Position numbers and translations under genes: made by a program. A stretch of DNA of 20,098 nucleotides from Firmicutes bacterium UBA4881 (lineage in GTDB: Bacteria > Bacillota > DTU065), in NCBI GenBank assembly GCA_002399235.1, contig DHDH01000041.1:1-20098 (forward strand), given 5' to 3'. The notes beneath the pieces are model-generated. The model was not told the origin of the DNA, searched no databases, and was given only the letters and a program-made list of their open reading frames with translations. Below, one piece after another: positions 1 to 7,225 of this stretch (the first letter of the stretch is position 1; every line of letters begins with the position of its first letter).

Positions 1-152
1 TGCTTAACCATAATATGGTTTTTGACTTCTTTAGACACTGAGGTACAATGTTTCCCAAGTTCCTTAGCAATTGCCTTAAACGAACAGGATACCTTGAGAC
101 TTTGTTCGATAATAATTCGGTCATCTAGGTCAAGGTGTTTGAACTTGGACAT
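1..152 (-). CDS. IS30-family transposase, N-terminal part (cut by window edge)
   Basis: Reading leftwards from an ATG at 152-150, 50 codons are open to the window edge. The peptide starts MSKFKHLDLDDRIIIEQ and continues with SFKAIAKELGKH and SVSKEVKNH. This is the helix-turn-helix pattern at the start of IS30-type transposases, which binds the terminal inverted repeats. A possible binding site (AGGTGG) lies about 10 bases upstream on the minus strand. The catalytic DDE domain would lie beyond the left edge, so it cannot be told whether the gene is intact. A stand-alone HTH protein is possible but less likely given the match to the IS30 N-terminus. Confidence 0.75.
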   Translation of the reverse strand, partial: MSKFKHLDLDDRIIIEQSLKVSCSFKAIAKELGKHCTSVSKEVKNHIMVK

Positions 153-162
153 AGTAAGACCA

Positions 163-178
163 CCTGCCTATAGGCAGG
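163..178. repeat. Perfect 16-base palindrome before the transposase
   Basis: CCTGCCTATAGGCAGG is a perfect palindrome. It starts 10 bases upstream of the transposase start and includes its probable ribosome binding site. In RNA it could form a hairpin masking that site, as some insertion sequences do to limit expression; as DNA it could be a binding site. Function is inferred from position only. Confidence 0.5.
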
Positions 179-319
179 AACTGCCTCTGAATAGTGCCAA
201 TTCAAGTATAACAATTGTACAACTAAATGCTACCTATCCCATTTGTAAGGGTTATTGCTACCTACAGGGTTGAAATTACTTTTACAAGTTAGGCAACTAC
301 AATATTTAAAAATTACCTC

Positions 320-348
320 TTGTCAGGATGACACACAGATGTTATACT
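320..348 (+). promoter_or_regulatory. Sigma-A type promoter of metNIQ
   Basis: TTGTCA (320-325) and TATACT (343-348) are separated by 17 bases and differ little from the TTGACA/TATAAT consensus. Predicted transcription starts near 355, about 40 bases before the SAM-I aptamer, which fits a riboswitch leader. Confidence 0.7.
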
Positions 349-392
349 CATAATCAAACATAAAAGAGCTTTATAATTTAATAACGACGAAT

Positions 393-498
393 CTTTCTTA
401 TCAAGAGAGGCGGAGGGACTGGCCCGAGGAAGCCCAGCAACCGGCCACTAGGCAAGGGTGCTAATTCCAGCAGACATTAGGTCTGAGAGATGAGAAAG
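393..498 (+). promoter_or_regulatory. SAM-I (S-box) riboswitch aptamer
   Basis: The conserved S-box core is easily read: CTTATCAAGAGAGGCGGAGG, then CTGGCCC, the GCAACCGG segment, GGTGCTAATTCC and the closing GAGAGATGAGAA. Helix P1 forms between 393-402 and 489-498 (10 pairs including one G-T). The motif binds S-adenosylmethionine and in this family turns expression off when SAM is abundant. It lies directly before metN, a classic target, and is followed by an intrinsic terminator and competing antiterminator. Confidence 0.97.
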
Positions 499-521
499 GC
501 GTGAAAGAATTGTTCTTATCG

Positions 522-548
522 CCTCTTCTCATAGAAGAGGTTTTTTTT
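522..548 (+). terminator. SAM-controlled intrinsic terminator of the metNIQ leader
   Basis: CCTCTTCT (522-529) pairs with AGAAGAGG (533-540) around a three-base loop, followed by eight T. The alternative antiterminator is also visible: 490-496 (ATGAGAA) can pair with 526-532 (TTCTCAT) and 498-501 (GGCG) with 520-523 (CGCC). That pairing uses the 3' strand of aptamer helix P1, so SAM binding frees the terminator and low SAM allows read-through. Confidence 0.93.
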
Positions 549-563
549 ATGGAGGTGATTTAG

Positions 564-1586
564 TTGATTGAATTTGTTGATGTAACTAAGATCTATCAAG
601 GTGCTAATGAAGTGGTTGCTCTTAAAGATATTAATCTTGTTATTCCAGATAGCGAGATCTTTGGTATTATTGGGCTTTCCGGTGCCGGGAAATCGACCTT
701 AGTGCGTTGTATTAACTTGTTAGAGAAACCAGATAAAGGCCGAGTTTTAGTAAATGGTGTGGATATGGTTTCTTTACCTGTAAGTGGTTTAAGAAGAGAG
801 CGTAAAAAGATTGGTATGATATTCCAACATTTTAATCTGCTTTCATCTCGAACTGTTGCTGAAAATATAGCTTTTCCGTTAGAACTAAGTGGTGTGTCGA
901 AAAGCGAAATTAAAAATCGCGTAACAGAGCTATTGGAATTAGTAGGTTTGCAAGATAAAGCTAAAGCTTATCCAGCCCAACTTTCTGGTGGGCAAAAGCA
1001 AAGAGTGGGTATTGCTCGAGCTTTAGCTAACAATCAAGAGATTCTGCTTTGCGACGAAGCTACCTCTGCTTTAGATCCCCAAACCACAATGAGTATTCTC
1101 AAACTACTAAAAAAAATCAATCAAGAACGCGGTATAACTTTAGTAATCATTACTCATGAGATGAATGTAATCAAAGAGATCTGCGACCGAGTTGCCGTTA
1201 TTGAGCATGGGGAAATAATCGAAGCAGGGCCTGTAACAGAAGTGCTATTAAATCCTACTACAGATACAGCTCAAACTTTCTTAAGAGGTGTTGTTAAATC
1301 CGAATTACCTAAGGAAGTTGAGGAAAGATTAAAAGCTCAAAACGGTGGCGAACTTTTACAAGTTACTTTCATTGGGGGTTCTACAGGTGAACCTTTAATC
1401 AATGAGATGATTCACAAGTTTGATGTAGGTGTAAACATTCTTTATGGCAACATTGATCAGATTAGAGATATTACCTTTGGTATGTTAGTTCTAAAAATTA
1501 CTGGCCCCGAATTCACCAAAGCAAAAGAATTTCTGCTAGAAAAAGGGCTGAAGGTGAAGGTGATAAACGATGCTTACAGTAATTAA
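564..1586 (+). CDS. metN: Methionine ABC transporter ATP-binding protein MetN
   Basis: This is the cytoplasmic ATPase of the MetNIQ methionine importer. The TTG start is chosen because GGAGGTG (551-557) sits 6 bases upstream and the protein begins at the normal family position (MIEFVDVTKIY). Walker A GLSGAGKST is at residues 37-45, followed by the LSGGQ signature and the Walker B segment ILLCDEATSALD. The C-terminal part (about 265-338) matches the NIL domain, which in MetN proteins binds methionine and slows transport when internal methionine is high. Length (340 residues) is typical. It is the first gene after the SAM-I riboswitch, and its end overlaps metI by 17 bases, so the two are likely translationally coupled. 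Confidence 0.97.
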   Translation: MIEFVDVTKIYQGANEVVALKDINLVIPDSEIFGIIGLSGAGKSTLVRCINLLEKPDKGRVLVNGVDMVSLPVSGLRRERKKIGMIFQHFNLLSSRTVAENIAFPLELSGVSKSEIKNRVTELLELVGLQDKAKAYPAQLSGGQKQRVGIARALANNQEILLCDEATSALDPQTTMSILKLLKKINQERGITLVIITHEMNVIKEICDRVAVIEHGEIIEAGPVTEVLLNPTTDTAQTFLRGVVKSELPKEVEERLKAQNGGELLQVTFIGGSTGEPLINEMIHKFDVGVNILYGNIDQIRDITFGMLVLKITGPEFTKAKEFLLEKGLKVKVINDAYSN

Positions 1587-2277
1587 AGAAGCTCTTTTGG
1601 GGTTCACTTCCACCTTTTTTAATCCCATGATTTGGCTAATGGTTAAAGAGGCTCTTTTAGAGACCCTTTATATGGTTATAACCTCAACCTTTTTTGCGGT
1701 TAGTTTAGGCCTGCCATTAGGTATATTACTTGTTATTACCTCTCCTGGTCATATTAAACAAACCAAATGGCTTAATTCTCTTCTTGGAGCCATTGTTAAC
1801 ATCGGCAGATCAATTCCTTTTATTATTCTTATGGTAGCTATTATTCCTTTTACCAGAAAGATAGTAGGTACCTCAATTGGCACATCAGCAGCAATTGTGC
1901 CCTTAGCTATCGCAGCAATACCATTTGTGGCTAGAGTCATAGAACAATCTTTACGAGAAGTAGACCATGGGGTAATTGAAGCTGCCGAAGCTATGGGAGC
2001 TACCACCTTGCAGATTATTTTTAAGGTGTTGCTACCAGAAGCATTCTCCTCGCTCATCCGTGGCATAACCATTACCGCTGTTAATCTTATTGGTTACTCA
2101 GCAATGGCTGGTGCAATTGGTGGAGGAGGTTTAGGAGACTTAGCAATCAGGTATGGTTACCAACGTTTCCGTGGTGATGTAATGTTAATTACAGTTGTCG
2201 TTTTGGTAATATTGGTGCAAATTGTGCAGACTTTAGGCAACTTAGTTGCTGAACGTCTTGAACACAAATCAAAATAA
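1570..2277 (+). CDS. metI: Methionine ABC transporter permease MetI
   Basis: This is the integral membrane permease of the methionine importer, with several hydrophobic segments (for example around ETLYMVITSTFFAVSLGLPLG). The cytoplasmic EAA loop is visible as EAAEAMGATTLQIIFKVLLPEA, where MetN docks. The ATG at 1570 overlaps the end of metN. It is preferred because GGTGA precedes it; an internal ATG at 1627 would give the more usual MetI N-terminus but has no ribosome binding site. If 1570 is right, the protein carries about 19 extra residues at the N-terminus. At 235 residues it is slightly longer than common MetI proteins. Confidence 0.95.
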   Translation: MLTVIKEALLGFTSTFFNPMIWLMVKEALLETLYMVITSTFFAVSLGLPLGILLVITSPGHIKQTKWLNSLLGAIVNIGRSIPFIILMVAIIPFTRKIVGTSIGTSAAIVPLAIAAIPFVARVIEQSLREVDHGVIEAAEAMGATTLQIIFKVLLPEAFSSLIRGITITAVNLIGYSAMAGAIGGGGLGDLAIRYGYQRFRGDVMLITVVVLVILVQIVQTLGNLVAERLEHKSK

Positions 2278-2290
2278 GGGAGGCAAGAAA

Positions 2291-3067
2291 ATGAAAAGGT
2301 ATTTTTATGTTCTTTTAGCAGTTTTGTTGGTGGCAGGAATATCTCAGGCCGCAACCTTAAAAATTGGTGCGTCCCCAAGACCACATGCTGAAATCTTAGA
2401 GCTAATTAAGCCTCTAGCCAAAGCTAAGGGTCTGGATATTGTGATTATTGAGTTTACTGACTATGTGCAACCTAATTTAGCTCTTGCTGATGGAGAAATT
2501 GATGCCAACTTCTTTCAACACAAACCTTACCTTGATTCTTTTAGCCAAGATCGCAACCTAGCTCTTTCTTCGTTAGTAGCTGTACACGTTGAACCAATGG
2601 GTGCCTATTCTAAGAAGCTAAAAACCTTAAAAGATTTGAAAAAAGGTGCTTCGGTTGGTATTCCTAATGATCCAACTAATGGGGGCCGTGCTCTCTTATT
2701 ATTAGAAAAAGCTGGCTTAATTGAAGTCGATAAAAAAGCAGGGGTTACCCCTACTCCTATGGATATTGTTAAAAATCCTCAAAATATAAAAATTAAAGAA
2801 CTCGAAGCAGCTATGTTACCCAGAGCATTAGAGGATCTTGACCTAGCAATTATTAATACTAACTATGCTTTAGAAGGTGGCCTAGTACCTACTAAAGATG
2901 CTCTAGTTATGGAAGGCGCAGAATCTCCGTATGCCAATATTGTGGCGGTAAGGACTAATGATCTTAACCGTTCAGAATTCAAGATTCTAACCGATCTTCT
3001 TACCTCCAAAGAGGTTAAAGATTTTATTGAAAAGCAATATAAAGGCTCGATTGTAACTGCCTACTAA
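2291..3067 (+). CDS. metQ: Methionine ABC transporter substrate-binding protein MetQ (NlpA family)
   Basis: This is the extracytoplasmic methionine-binding subunit that delivers substrate to MetNI. The ATG at 2291 follows GGGAGG at 2278-2283; an in-frame TTG at 2246 lies inside metI and would add residues before the signal peptide. Residues 1-20 (MKRYFYVLLAVLLVAGISQA) form a signal peptide with an A-x-A-like cleavage site. There is no lipobox cysteine, unlike most MetQ/NlpA proteins, so it is predicted to be released rather than lipid-anchored. Family segments include NFFQHKPYLD and NPQNIKIKELEAA. At 258 residues it is of normal length. It is the last gene of the riboswitch-controlled unit, closed by a strong terminator. 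Confidence 0.95.
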   Translation: MKRYFYVLLAVLLVAGISQAATLKIGASPRPHAEILELIKPLAKAKGLDIVIIEFTDYVQPNLALADGEIDANFFQHKPYLDSFSQDRNLALSSLVAVHVEPMGAYSKKLKTLKDLKKGASVGIPNDPTNGGRALLLLEKAGLIEVDKKAGVTPTPMDIVKNPQNIKIKELEAAMLPRALEDLDLAIINTNYALEGGLVPTKDALVMEGAESPYANIVAVRTNDLNRSEFKILTDLLTSKEVKDFIEKQYKGSIVTAY

Positions 3068-3082
3068 ATGCTTCCTAACTAG

Positions 3083-3113
3083 AAAAGAAGCGCCCTATGG
3101 GCGTTTCTTTTTT
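3083..3113 (+). terminator. Intrinsic terminator after metQ
   Basis: A 13-pair stem forms between 3083-3095 (AAAAGAAGCGCCC) and 3099-3111, with a TAT loop and one G-T pair, running into a six-T tract. It starts 16 bases after the metQ stop and ends the methionine unit. Confidence 0.92.
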
Positions 3114-3204
3114 GACGTGCAGGATATGGTAAATCTTTGCCTAATTCAATAGGAAGCCCACAAAGTGATTGGCTAGAAGTTTTTTTAAGGGAGCCAAAAC
3201 GGAG

Positions 3205-3290
3205 ATTATATCAGTTGATGTTTTTAACCCTATGAACAAGAGAATGGTTAAAGATTTTCTTATTTGAAAGAATACAAAGGCGAATAGTTG
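3205..3290 (+). pseudogene. Probable decayed 3' end of a second metQ copy
   Basis: GGTTAAAGATTTT at 3246-3258 is identical to the metQ stretch encoding VKDF near its C-terminus. The bases that follow (to about 3284) read LKEYKGE in a shifted frame, against IEKQYKGS in MetQ. Stop codons and a frame change interrupt any coding frame. The similarity is short (about 40 bases), and upstream of it the match to metQ fades. The simplest reading is the eroded end of a duplicated metQ or related nlpA gene, but chance similarity in AT-rich DNA cannot be excluded by eye. Confidence 0.4.
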
Positions 3291-3297
3291 AATGGAC

Positions 3298-3328
3298 TTT
3301 AGATAATTAACTGTGCTTCCTATATAAA
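3298..3328 (+). promoter_or_regulatory. Possible promoter of the ligA-gatCAB operon
   Basis: TTTAGA (3298-3303) is followed after 17 bases by TATATA (3321-3326), or after 19 by TATAAA (3323-3328). Both boxes are imperfect. It is the best candidate seen in the gap between the metQ terminator and ligA. Confidence 0.3.
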
Positions 3329-3335
3329 GGAAGCA
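3314..3335. repeat. Inverted repeat TGCTTCCT / AGGAAGCA
   Basis: An 8-base perfect inverted repeat (3314-3321 and 3328-3335) flanks a 6-base ATATAA centre that overlaps the possible -10 box of the ligA promoter. It may be an operator. It lacks a T-tract close behind it, so it is a poor terminator. Confidence 0.4.
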
Positions 3336-3356
3336 AGAATTTTGCCTAGCAAATAA

Positions 3357-3373
3357 TACAACATTTTGTTGTA
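3357..3373. repeat. Inverted repeat TACAACA-TTT-TGTTGTA
   Basis: A perfect 7-base inverted repeat around three T lies in the presumed ligA leader. It could be a weak hairpin or a protein-binding dyad; nothing in the sequence decides which. Confidence 0.35.
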
Positions 3374-3400
3374 GTTATAGAAAGGGGGAAACAAGCTAGT

Positions 3401-3440
3401 CCGCATCTAACTCACCAGTAAACGGGTGAGGCTTTTGCGG
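3401..3440 (+). promoter_or_regulatory. Nested hairpin in the ligA leader, not assigned to a known RNA family
   Basis: CCGCA (3401-3405) can pair with TGCGG (3436-3440), and inside it CTCACC (3411-3416) with GGTGAG (3425-3430). This gives a two-helix structure with 5-base internal loop strands (TCTAA and GCTTT) and an 8-base apical loop. It ends 16 bases before the ligA ATG. The SD-like GGTGAGG is held in the inner stem. I could not match it to any riboswitch consensus I know. Confidence 0.4.
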
Positions 3441-3456
3441 TTTATCTTGTGAAGCT

Positions 3457-5454
3457 ATGATTCAGGAACGCATTGAAAAACTTCGCGAACTGATAAATTA
3501 TCATAACTATCGTTACTACGTCTTAGACGATCCGATTATAACTGATGCTGAATATGACAGTCTCATGAGAGAATTAGAGGATCTAGAAAAAGCTAATCCA
3601 AACCTGATCACTCCAGATTCCCCCACCCAAAGAGTTGGTGGAGCAGTACTTTCTGGTTTTAATACTGTAGTACATACAGTACCTTTACTTAGTCTGGGTA
3701 ATGCTTTTTCTTTAGCAGAATTGGATGCTTTTGATCGAAGAGTTAGAGAAGTCACTGGTAGTTCCATTAAATACACAGTTGAACTAAAGATCGATGGCTT
3801 GGCGATCTCACTTTTGTATCGTGATGGTATATTAGTGAGAGGTGCTACTCGGGGTGATGGTCAAACAGGAGAAGATATTACAGCTAATCTAAGAACAATC
3901 CCTAGCATTCCCTTAAAACTACGTCAACCACTAGCTGGCGATTTAGAAGTTCGTGGTGAATGCTATATGGATAAAAATGCTTTCAAAGAACTTAACTTAC
4001 TGCAGTCAGAAAGAGGAGAAAAGCTATTTGCTAATCCACGTAATGCTGCAGCTGGAAGTTTAAGACAGCTAGATTCTCGTATTACTGCTGTAAGAAAACT
4101 AAATACCTTTATCTACGCTCTAGGCTATACAGATGCACTTGCTCCAGACAGCCATTATGATACACTTAAATGGTTCCAGGAATTAGGTTTACGTACTAAT
4201 TCTAATGCCAAACTGGTTAACTCTATTGCTGAGGTCAAAGAGTTTGTTCAGTATTGGCAAGAGAATCGGGAAAACCTTCCCTATGAGATTGATGGAATAG
4301 TGATTAAGGTAGATTCTCATCTCGTACAAGAAAGTCTCGGGAATACAGCTAAATCCCCTCGTTGGGCGATAGCATATAAATTCCCTGCTTCGCAAAAAAC
4401 TACTAAATTACTGGATATCACAGTTCAAGTTGGTAGGACAGGAGCTATAACGCCATTGGCTATTTTAGACCCAGTGTTTATTGCTGGTTCTACAGTTTCA
4501 AGGGCTAGTCTACACAATGAAGATAATATTAAGTCCAAAGATATCCAGATAGGTGATACTGTTGTAGTGCAAAAAGCCGGCGATGTTATTCCAGAGGTAG
4601 TGCGTTCGCTAGCAGAGTTAAGAACAGGTGAGGAAAAGGTCTTTGAAATGCCTACACACTGTCCCGCTTGCGAATCTGAGTTGGTTCGCGAAGAAGGAGA
4701 AGCTGCCTGGCGGTGTATTAATCGCAGCTGCCCGGCCCAGCTTAAAGAGGGACTAGTTCATTTTGCCTCTAGAGATGCTCTGGACATCGAAGGGCTTGGC
4801 CCAGCGGTAATTGATCAACTGGTGGAAGCAAGATTGGTAGAAAATCCAGCTGATCTTTTCCGCCTTAAAAAAGAAGATCTCCTCAACCTCGACCGGTTTG
4901 GTGAAAAATCAGCTAGTAAATTAGTGGAAAATATTGCTAAGGCTAAAGACAGAGGTTTAGCGAGGCTCCTAACAGCTTTAGGTATTCGTCATGTAGGACG
5001 TGAAACTGCTCAAAGCCTTAGTGATAAATTTGATTCCTTAGAAACCCTATCAAAAGCTTCAGTTACTGATCTTGCCAATATCCCTGATATAGGACCGACA
5101 ATTGCTGAATCGATTTTTGACTTCTTTAATAACCAGGAAAACAAAGCTCTCTTGGCTGATTTAGTTTCGTTAGGCCTTAATGATAAAGCTGAAAAACAAG
5201 TCAAGGGAGAAGCATTCAAAGGTAAAGTGTTTGTGGTAACAGGTACCTTAGAGAATTTTGGTCGCAAAGAAGCAAAAGAAGCGATAGAATTGTTAGGAGG
5301 CAAGGTAACTGAATCAGTAAGCCAAAAGACAGATTATGTAGTAGTTGGTGAAAAACCTGGTTCTAAGCTTGAAAAAGCTAGAGAACTCGGAATTAGAGTA
5401 TTAGAGGAAGCAGAGTTCCTCAAAATACTTTTAGAAGGAGGTTATAAGAAATGA
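3457..5454 (+). CDS. ligA: NAD-dependent DNA ligase LigA
   Basis: LigA seals nicks in duplex DNA during replication and repair, using NAD+ to adenylate its active-site lysine. All family parts are present: the N-terminal NAD-binding Ia region (YRYYVLDDP...DAEYD), the adenylation motif KIDG with K111, the OB fold, a four-cysteine zinc finger (C402, C405, C420, C425), helix-hairpin-helix repeats (about 440-570) and a C-terminal BRCT domain (about 585-660, GKVFVVTGTLENFGRKEA). The length of 665 residues is normal. The ATG start is at the expected family position, but the ribosome binding site is weak and a leader hairpin lies just upstream. Its stop overlaps the gatC start (ATGA), so it heads the ligA-gatCAB operon. 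Confidence 0.98.
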   Translation: MIQERIEKLRELINYHNYRYYVLDDPIITDAEYDSLMRELEDLEKANPNLITPDSPTQRVGGAVLSGFNTVVHTVPLLSLGNAFSLAELDAFDRRVREVTGSSIKYTVELKIDGLAISLLYRDGILVRGATRGDGQTGEDITANLRTIPSIPLKLRQPLAGDLEVRGECYMDKNAFKELNLLQSERGEKLFANPRNAAAGSLRQLDSRITAVRKLNTFIYALGYTDALAPDSHYDTLKWFQELGLRTNSNAKLVNSIAEVKEFVQYWQENRENLPYEIDGIVIKVDSHLVQESLGNTAKSPRWAIAYKFPASQKTTKLLDITVQVGRTGAITPLAILDPVFIAGSTVSRASLHNEDNIKSKDIQIGDTVVVQKAGDVIPEVVRSLAELRTGEEKVFEMPTHCPACESELVREEGEAAWRCINRSCPAQLKEGLVHFASRDALDIEGLGPAVIDQLVEARLVENPADLFRLKKEDLLNLDRFGEKSASKLVENIAKAKDRGLARLLTALGIRHVGRETAQSLSDKFDSLETLSKASVTDLANIPDIGPTIAESIFDFFNNQENKALLADLVSLGLNDKAEKQVKGEAFKGKVFVVTGTLENFGRKEAKEAIELLGGKVTESVSQKTDYVVVGEKPGSKLEKARELGIRVLEEAEFLKILLEGGYKK

Positions 5455-5747
5455 GTATTATCGACAAAAAAACAGTAGAGCATGTAGCTAATCTAGCACG
5501 ACTCTATCTTACAGATGCAGAAAAAGAAGATATGACAGAGATCTTAAACAAGATTCTTGACTTTGAACAAAAGCTAGCTGGTCTTAACACCGATGGTGTT
5601 AAGCCTATGGCTCATGCCGTACCACTAGAAAATGTTATGCGAGATGATACTGTGGAAGAATCACTCTCGGTAAGAGAGGCCTTCTTGAATGCTCCTTGTG
5701 AGGCTGAAGGATTTTTCAAAGTACCTCGCATTGTAGAAAAAGACTAA
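5451..5747 (+). CDS. gatC: Asp-tRNA(Asn)/Glu-tRNA(Gln) amidotransferase subunit GatC
   Basis: GatC is the small stabilising subunit of the GatCAB complex; it wraps around GatA and GatB and helps form the ammonia channel. The 98-residue length and the pattern VEHVANLARLYLTDAEKE followed by VKPMAHAVPLENVMRDD are typical. The ATG overlaps the ligA stop in an ATGA arrangement and has a strong site, AGAAGGAGG, upstream. It is followed by gatA after 14 bases. Nothing unusual is seen. Confidence 0.96.
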   Translation: MSIIDKKTVEHVANLARLYLTDAEKEDMTEILNKILDFEQKLAGLNTDGVKPMAHAVPLENVMRDDTVEESLSVREAFLNAPCEAEGFFKVPRIVEKD

Positions 5748-5761
5748 GGAGGGTGGATTAA

Positions 5762-7222
5762 TTGGAACTACTAAAGAAATCAGCCCTAGAGCTTAGAGAT
5801 CTTTTAGATAAAAGAGAAGTTTCTAGTCGCGAAATTGTTGAAACCTATTTAAAAAGAATAGAAGCTGTAGAACCTAAGGTTAAAAGCTTTGTAACTTTGA
5901 CTGCTGAGGAAGCCTTGCAAGCAGCCGATAAAGCCGATGAAATGATCAAAGAAAAGAAAGCTGGACTACTTACAGGTATTCCTATTGCTGTTAAAGATAA
6001 TATGTGTACCTATCATGTGGAGACAACCTGTGGCTCGAAGATGTTAGAGAATTTTAAACCTCCCTATGATGCTACAGTTGTAGCTAACCTCAAAGAAACT
6101 GGCGTACCAGTTTTAGGGAAAACTAATATGGATGAATTTGCTATGGGTTCCTCAACCGAAACCTCTTATTATGGTCCCTCGAGAAACCCTTGGGATTTAG
6201 AGAGAGTTCCTGGCGGTTCTAGTGGAGGTTCCGCAGCTGCAGTTGCTGCTATGGAAGCACCTTTAGCTCTTGGTTCCGACACAGGTGGTTCAATTCGCCA
6301 ACCAGCTTCCTTAACAGGTATTGTTGGTGTAAAACCTACCTATGGTTTAGTTTCTCGTTATGGATTAATTGCCTTTGCTTCATCTTTAGATCAGATTGGA
6401 CCATTTACGAGGAATGTAGCTGATTCAGCTGCTCTACTAAACCTACTCTCTGGATATGATCCTAAAGATACTACCTCCTTACCACACGCTAGACCAGATT
6501 ATATGCAAGCTTTAGGTAAGGATATTAAAGGCCTTAAAGTCGGTGTTGCTAAAGATTCACTTGGCGATGGCTTAGATAAAGAAGTAGCTGCAACAGTGAA
6601 AAAGTCTATTGATGCTTTTGCTTCTTTGGGAGCTGAGATTGTGGAGATTGAACTACCACATTCCGAATATGCTCTTGCTACCTATTATCTTGTAGCAACT
6701 GCTGAAGCTAGCTCTAATCTAGCTCGTTTTGATGGCGTGAGATTTGGCCATCGTTCTCAAGAAGAAAAAGACTCAGTGACCATGTTCAAACACACCAGAG
6801 CCGAAGGATTTGGTCCTGAAGTTAAGAGAAGAATTATGTTAGGTACTTACGCTTTAAGCGCAGGTTTCTATGATGCATATTATCTCAAAGCGTTAAAAGC
6901 TAGAACATTGATTAAGAGTGATTTTGATGCAGCCTTTGGTAAGGTGGATATCATCTTATCGCCGACAACTCCATCAGTTGCATTTAAATTTGGAGAAAAG
7001 ATTAGCGATCCATTAGCTATGTATCTAAGCGATGTCTTTACTACTACCGCTAATCTTGCAGGAATACCAGCCATGAGTATGCCAGCAGGTTTAACAACTA
7101 ATGGTCTGCCAATAGGTGTACAACTCATTGCACCAGCCCTAGGTGAAGAGATTATGCTTAGTGCTGCTTATGCATTGGAAAAGGCCGTCGGTACCTTTGG
7201 TTTACCGACTCTGGAGGTGTAA
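5762..7222 (+). CDS. gatA: Asp-tRNA(Asn)/Glu-tRNA(Gln) amidotransferase subunit GatA
   Basis: GatA is the glutaminase subunit of GatCAB; it releases ammonia from glutamine for transamidation of Glu-tRNA(Gln) and Asp-tRNA(Asn). It carries the amidase signature with the Lys-cisSer-Ser triad: K78 in GIPIAVKDN, S153 in GGSSGGSAAA and S177 in SDTGGSIRQ. The TTG start is supported by AGGAGG (5747-5752), which overlaps the gatC stop at a 9-base spacing. The 486-residue length is normal. Its stop lies 3 bases before gatB, so the three subunits are likely made in step. Confidence 0.97.
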   Translation: MELLKKSALELRDLLDKREVSSREIVETYLKRIEAVEPKVKSFVTLTAEEALQAADKADEMIKEKKAGLLTGIPIAVKDNMCTYHVETTCGSKMLENFKPPYDATVVANLKETGVPVLGKTNMDEFAMGSSTETSYYGPSRNPWDLERVPGGSSGGSAAAVAAMEAPLALGSDTGGSIRQPASLTGIVGVKPTYGLVSRYGLIAFASSLDQIGPFTRNVADSAALLNLLSGYDPKDTTSLPHARPDYMQALGKDIKGLKVGVAKDSLGDGLDKEVAATVKKSIDAFASLGAEIVEIELPHSEYALATYYLVATAEASSNLARFDGVRFGHRSQEEKDSVTMFKHTRAEGFGPEVKRRIMLGTYALSAGFYDAYYLKALKARTLIKSDFDAAFGKVDIILSPTTPSVAFKFGEKISDPLAMYLSDVFTTTANLAGIPAMSMPAGLTTNGLPIGVQLIAPALGEEIMLSAAYALEKAVGTFGLPTLEV

Positions 7223-7225
7223 TAG

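Larger units (their letters stand above)
1..300 (-). mobile_element. Probable 5' end of an IS30-like insertion sequence (outer boundary not resolved)
   Basis: The transposase start at 152 implies that the element's terminal inverted repeat lies somewhere in about 180-300, upstream of the gene. The other end is outside the window, so no repeat pair or target duplication can be seen. The stretch holds a short direct repeat (TGCTACCTA at 228-236 and 256-264) and a 16-base palindrome at 163-178, but no second gene. The right boundary given is only an estimate; the metNIQ promoter at 320 sets an outer limit for an element that has not disturbed that unit. Confidence 0.4.

Noticed and set aside
22..273. 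Open frame of 83 codons on the plus strand
   Set aside because: It runs antisense over the IS30 transposase start, has no recognisable protein pattern and begins without a good ribosome binding site.
2246..2290. Earlier in-frame TTG start for metQ
   Set aside because: It lies inside metI and would put 15 residues before the signal peptide; the ATG at 2291 has GGGAGG at the right distance.
3361..3456. T-box or known riboswitch before ligA
   Set aside because: No T-box core, specifier stem or other riboswitch consensus I know is present; only the nested hairpin is reported.
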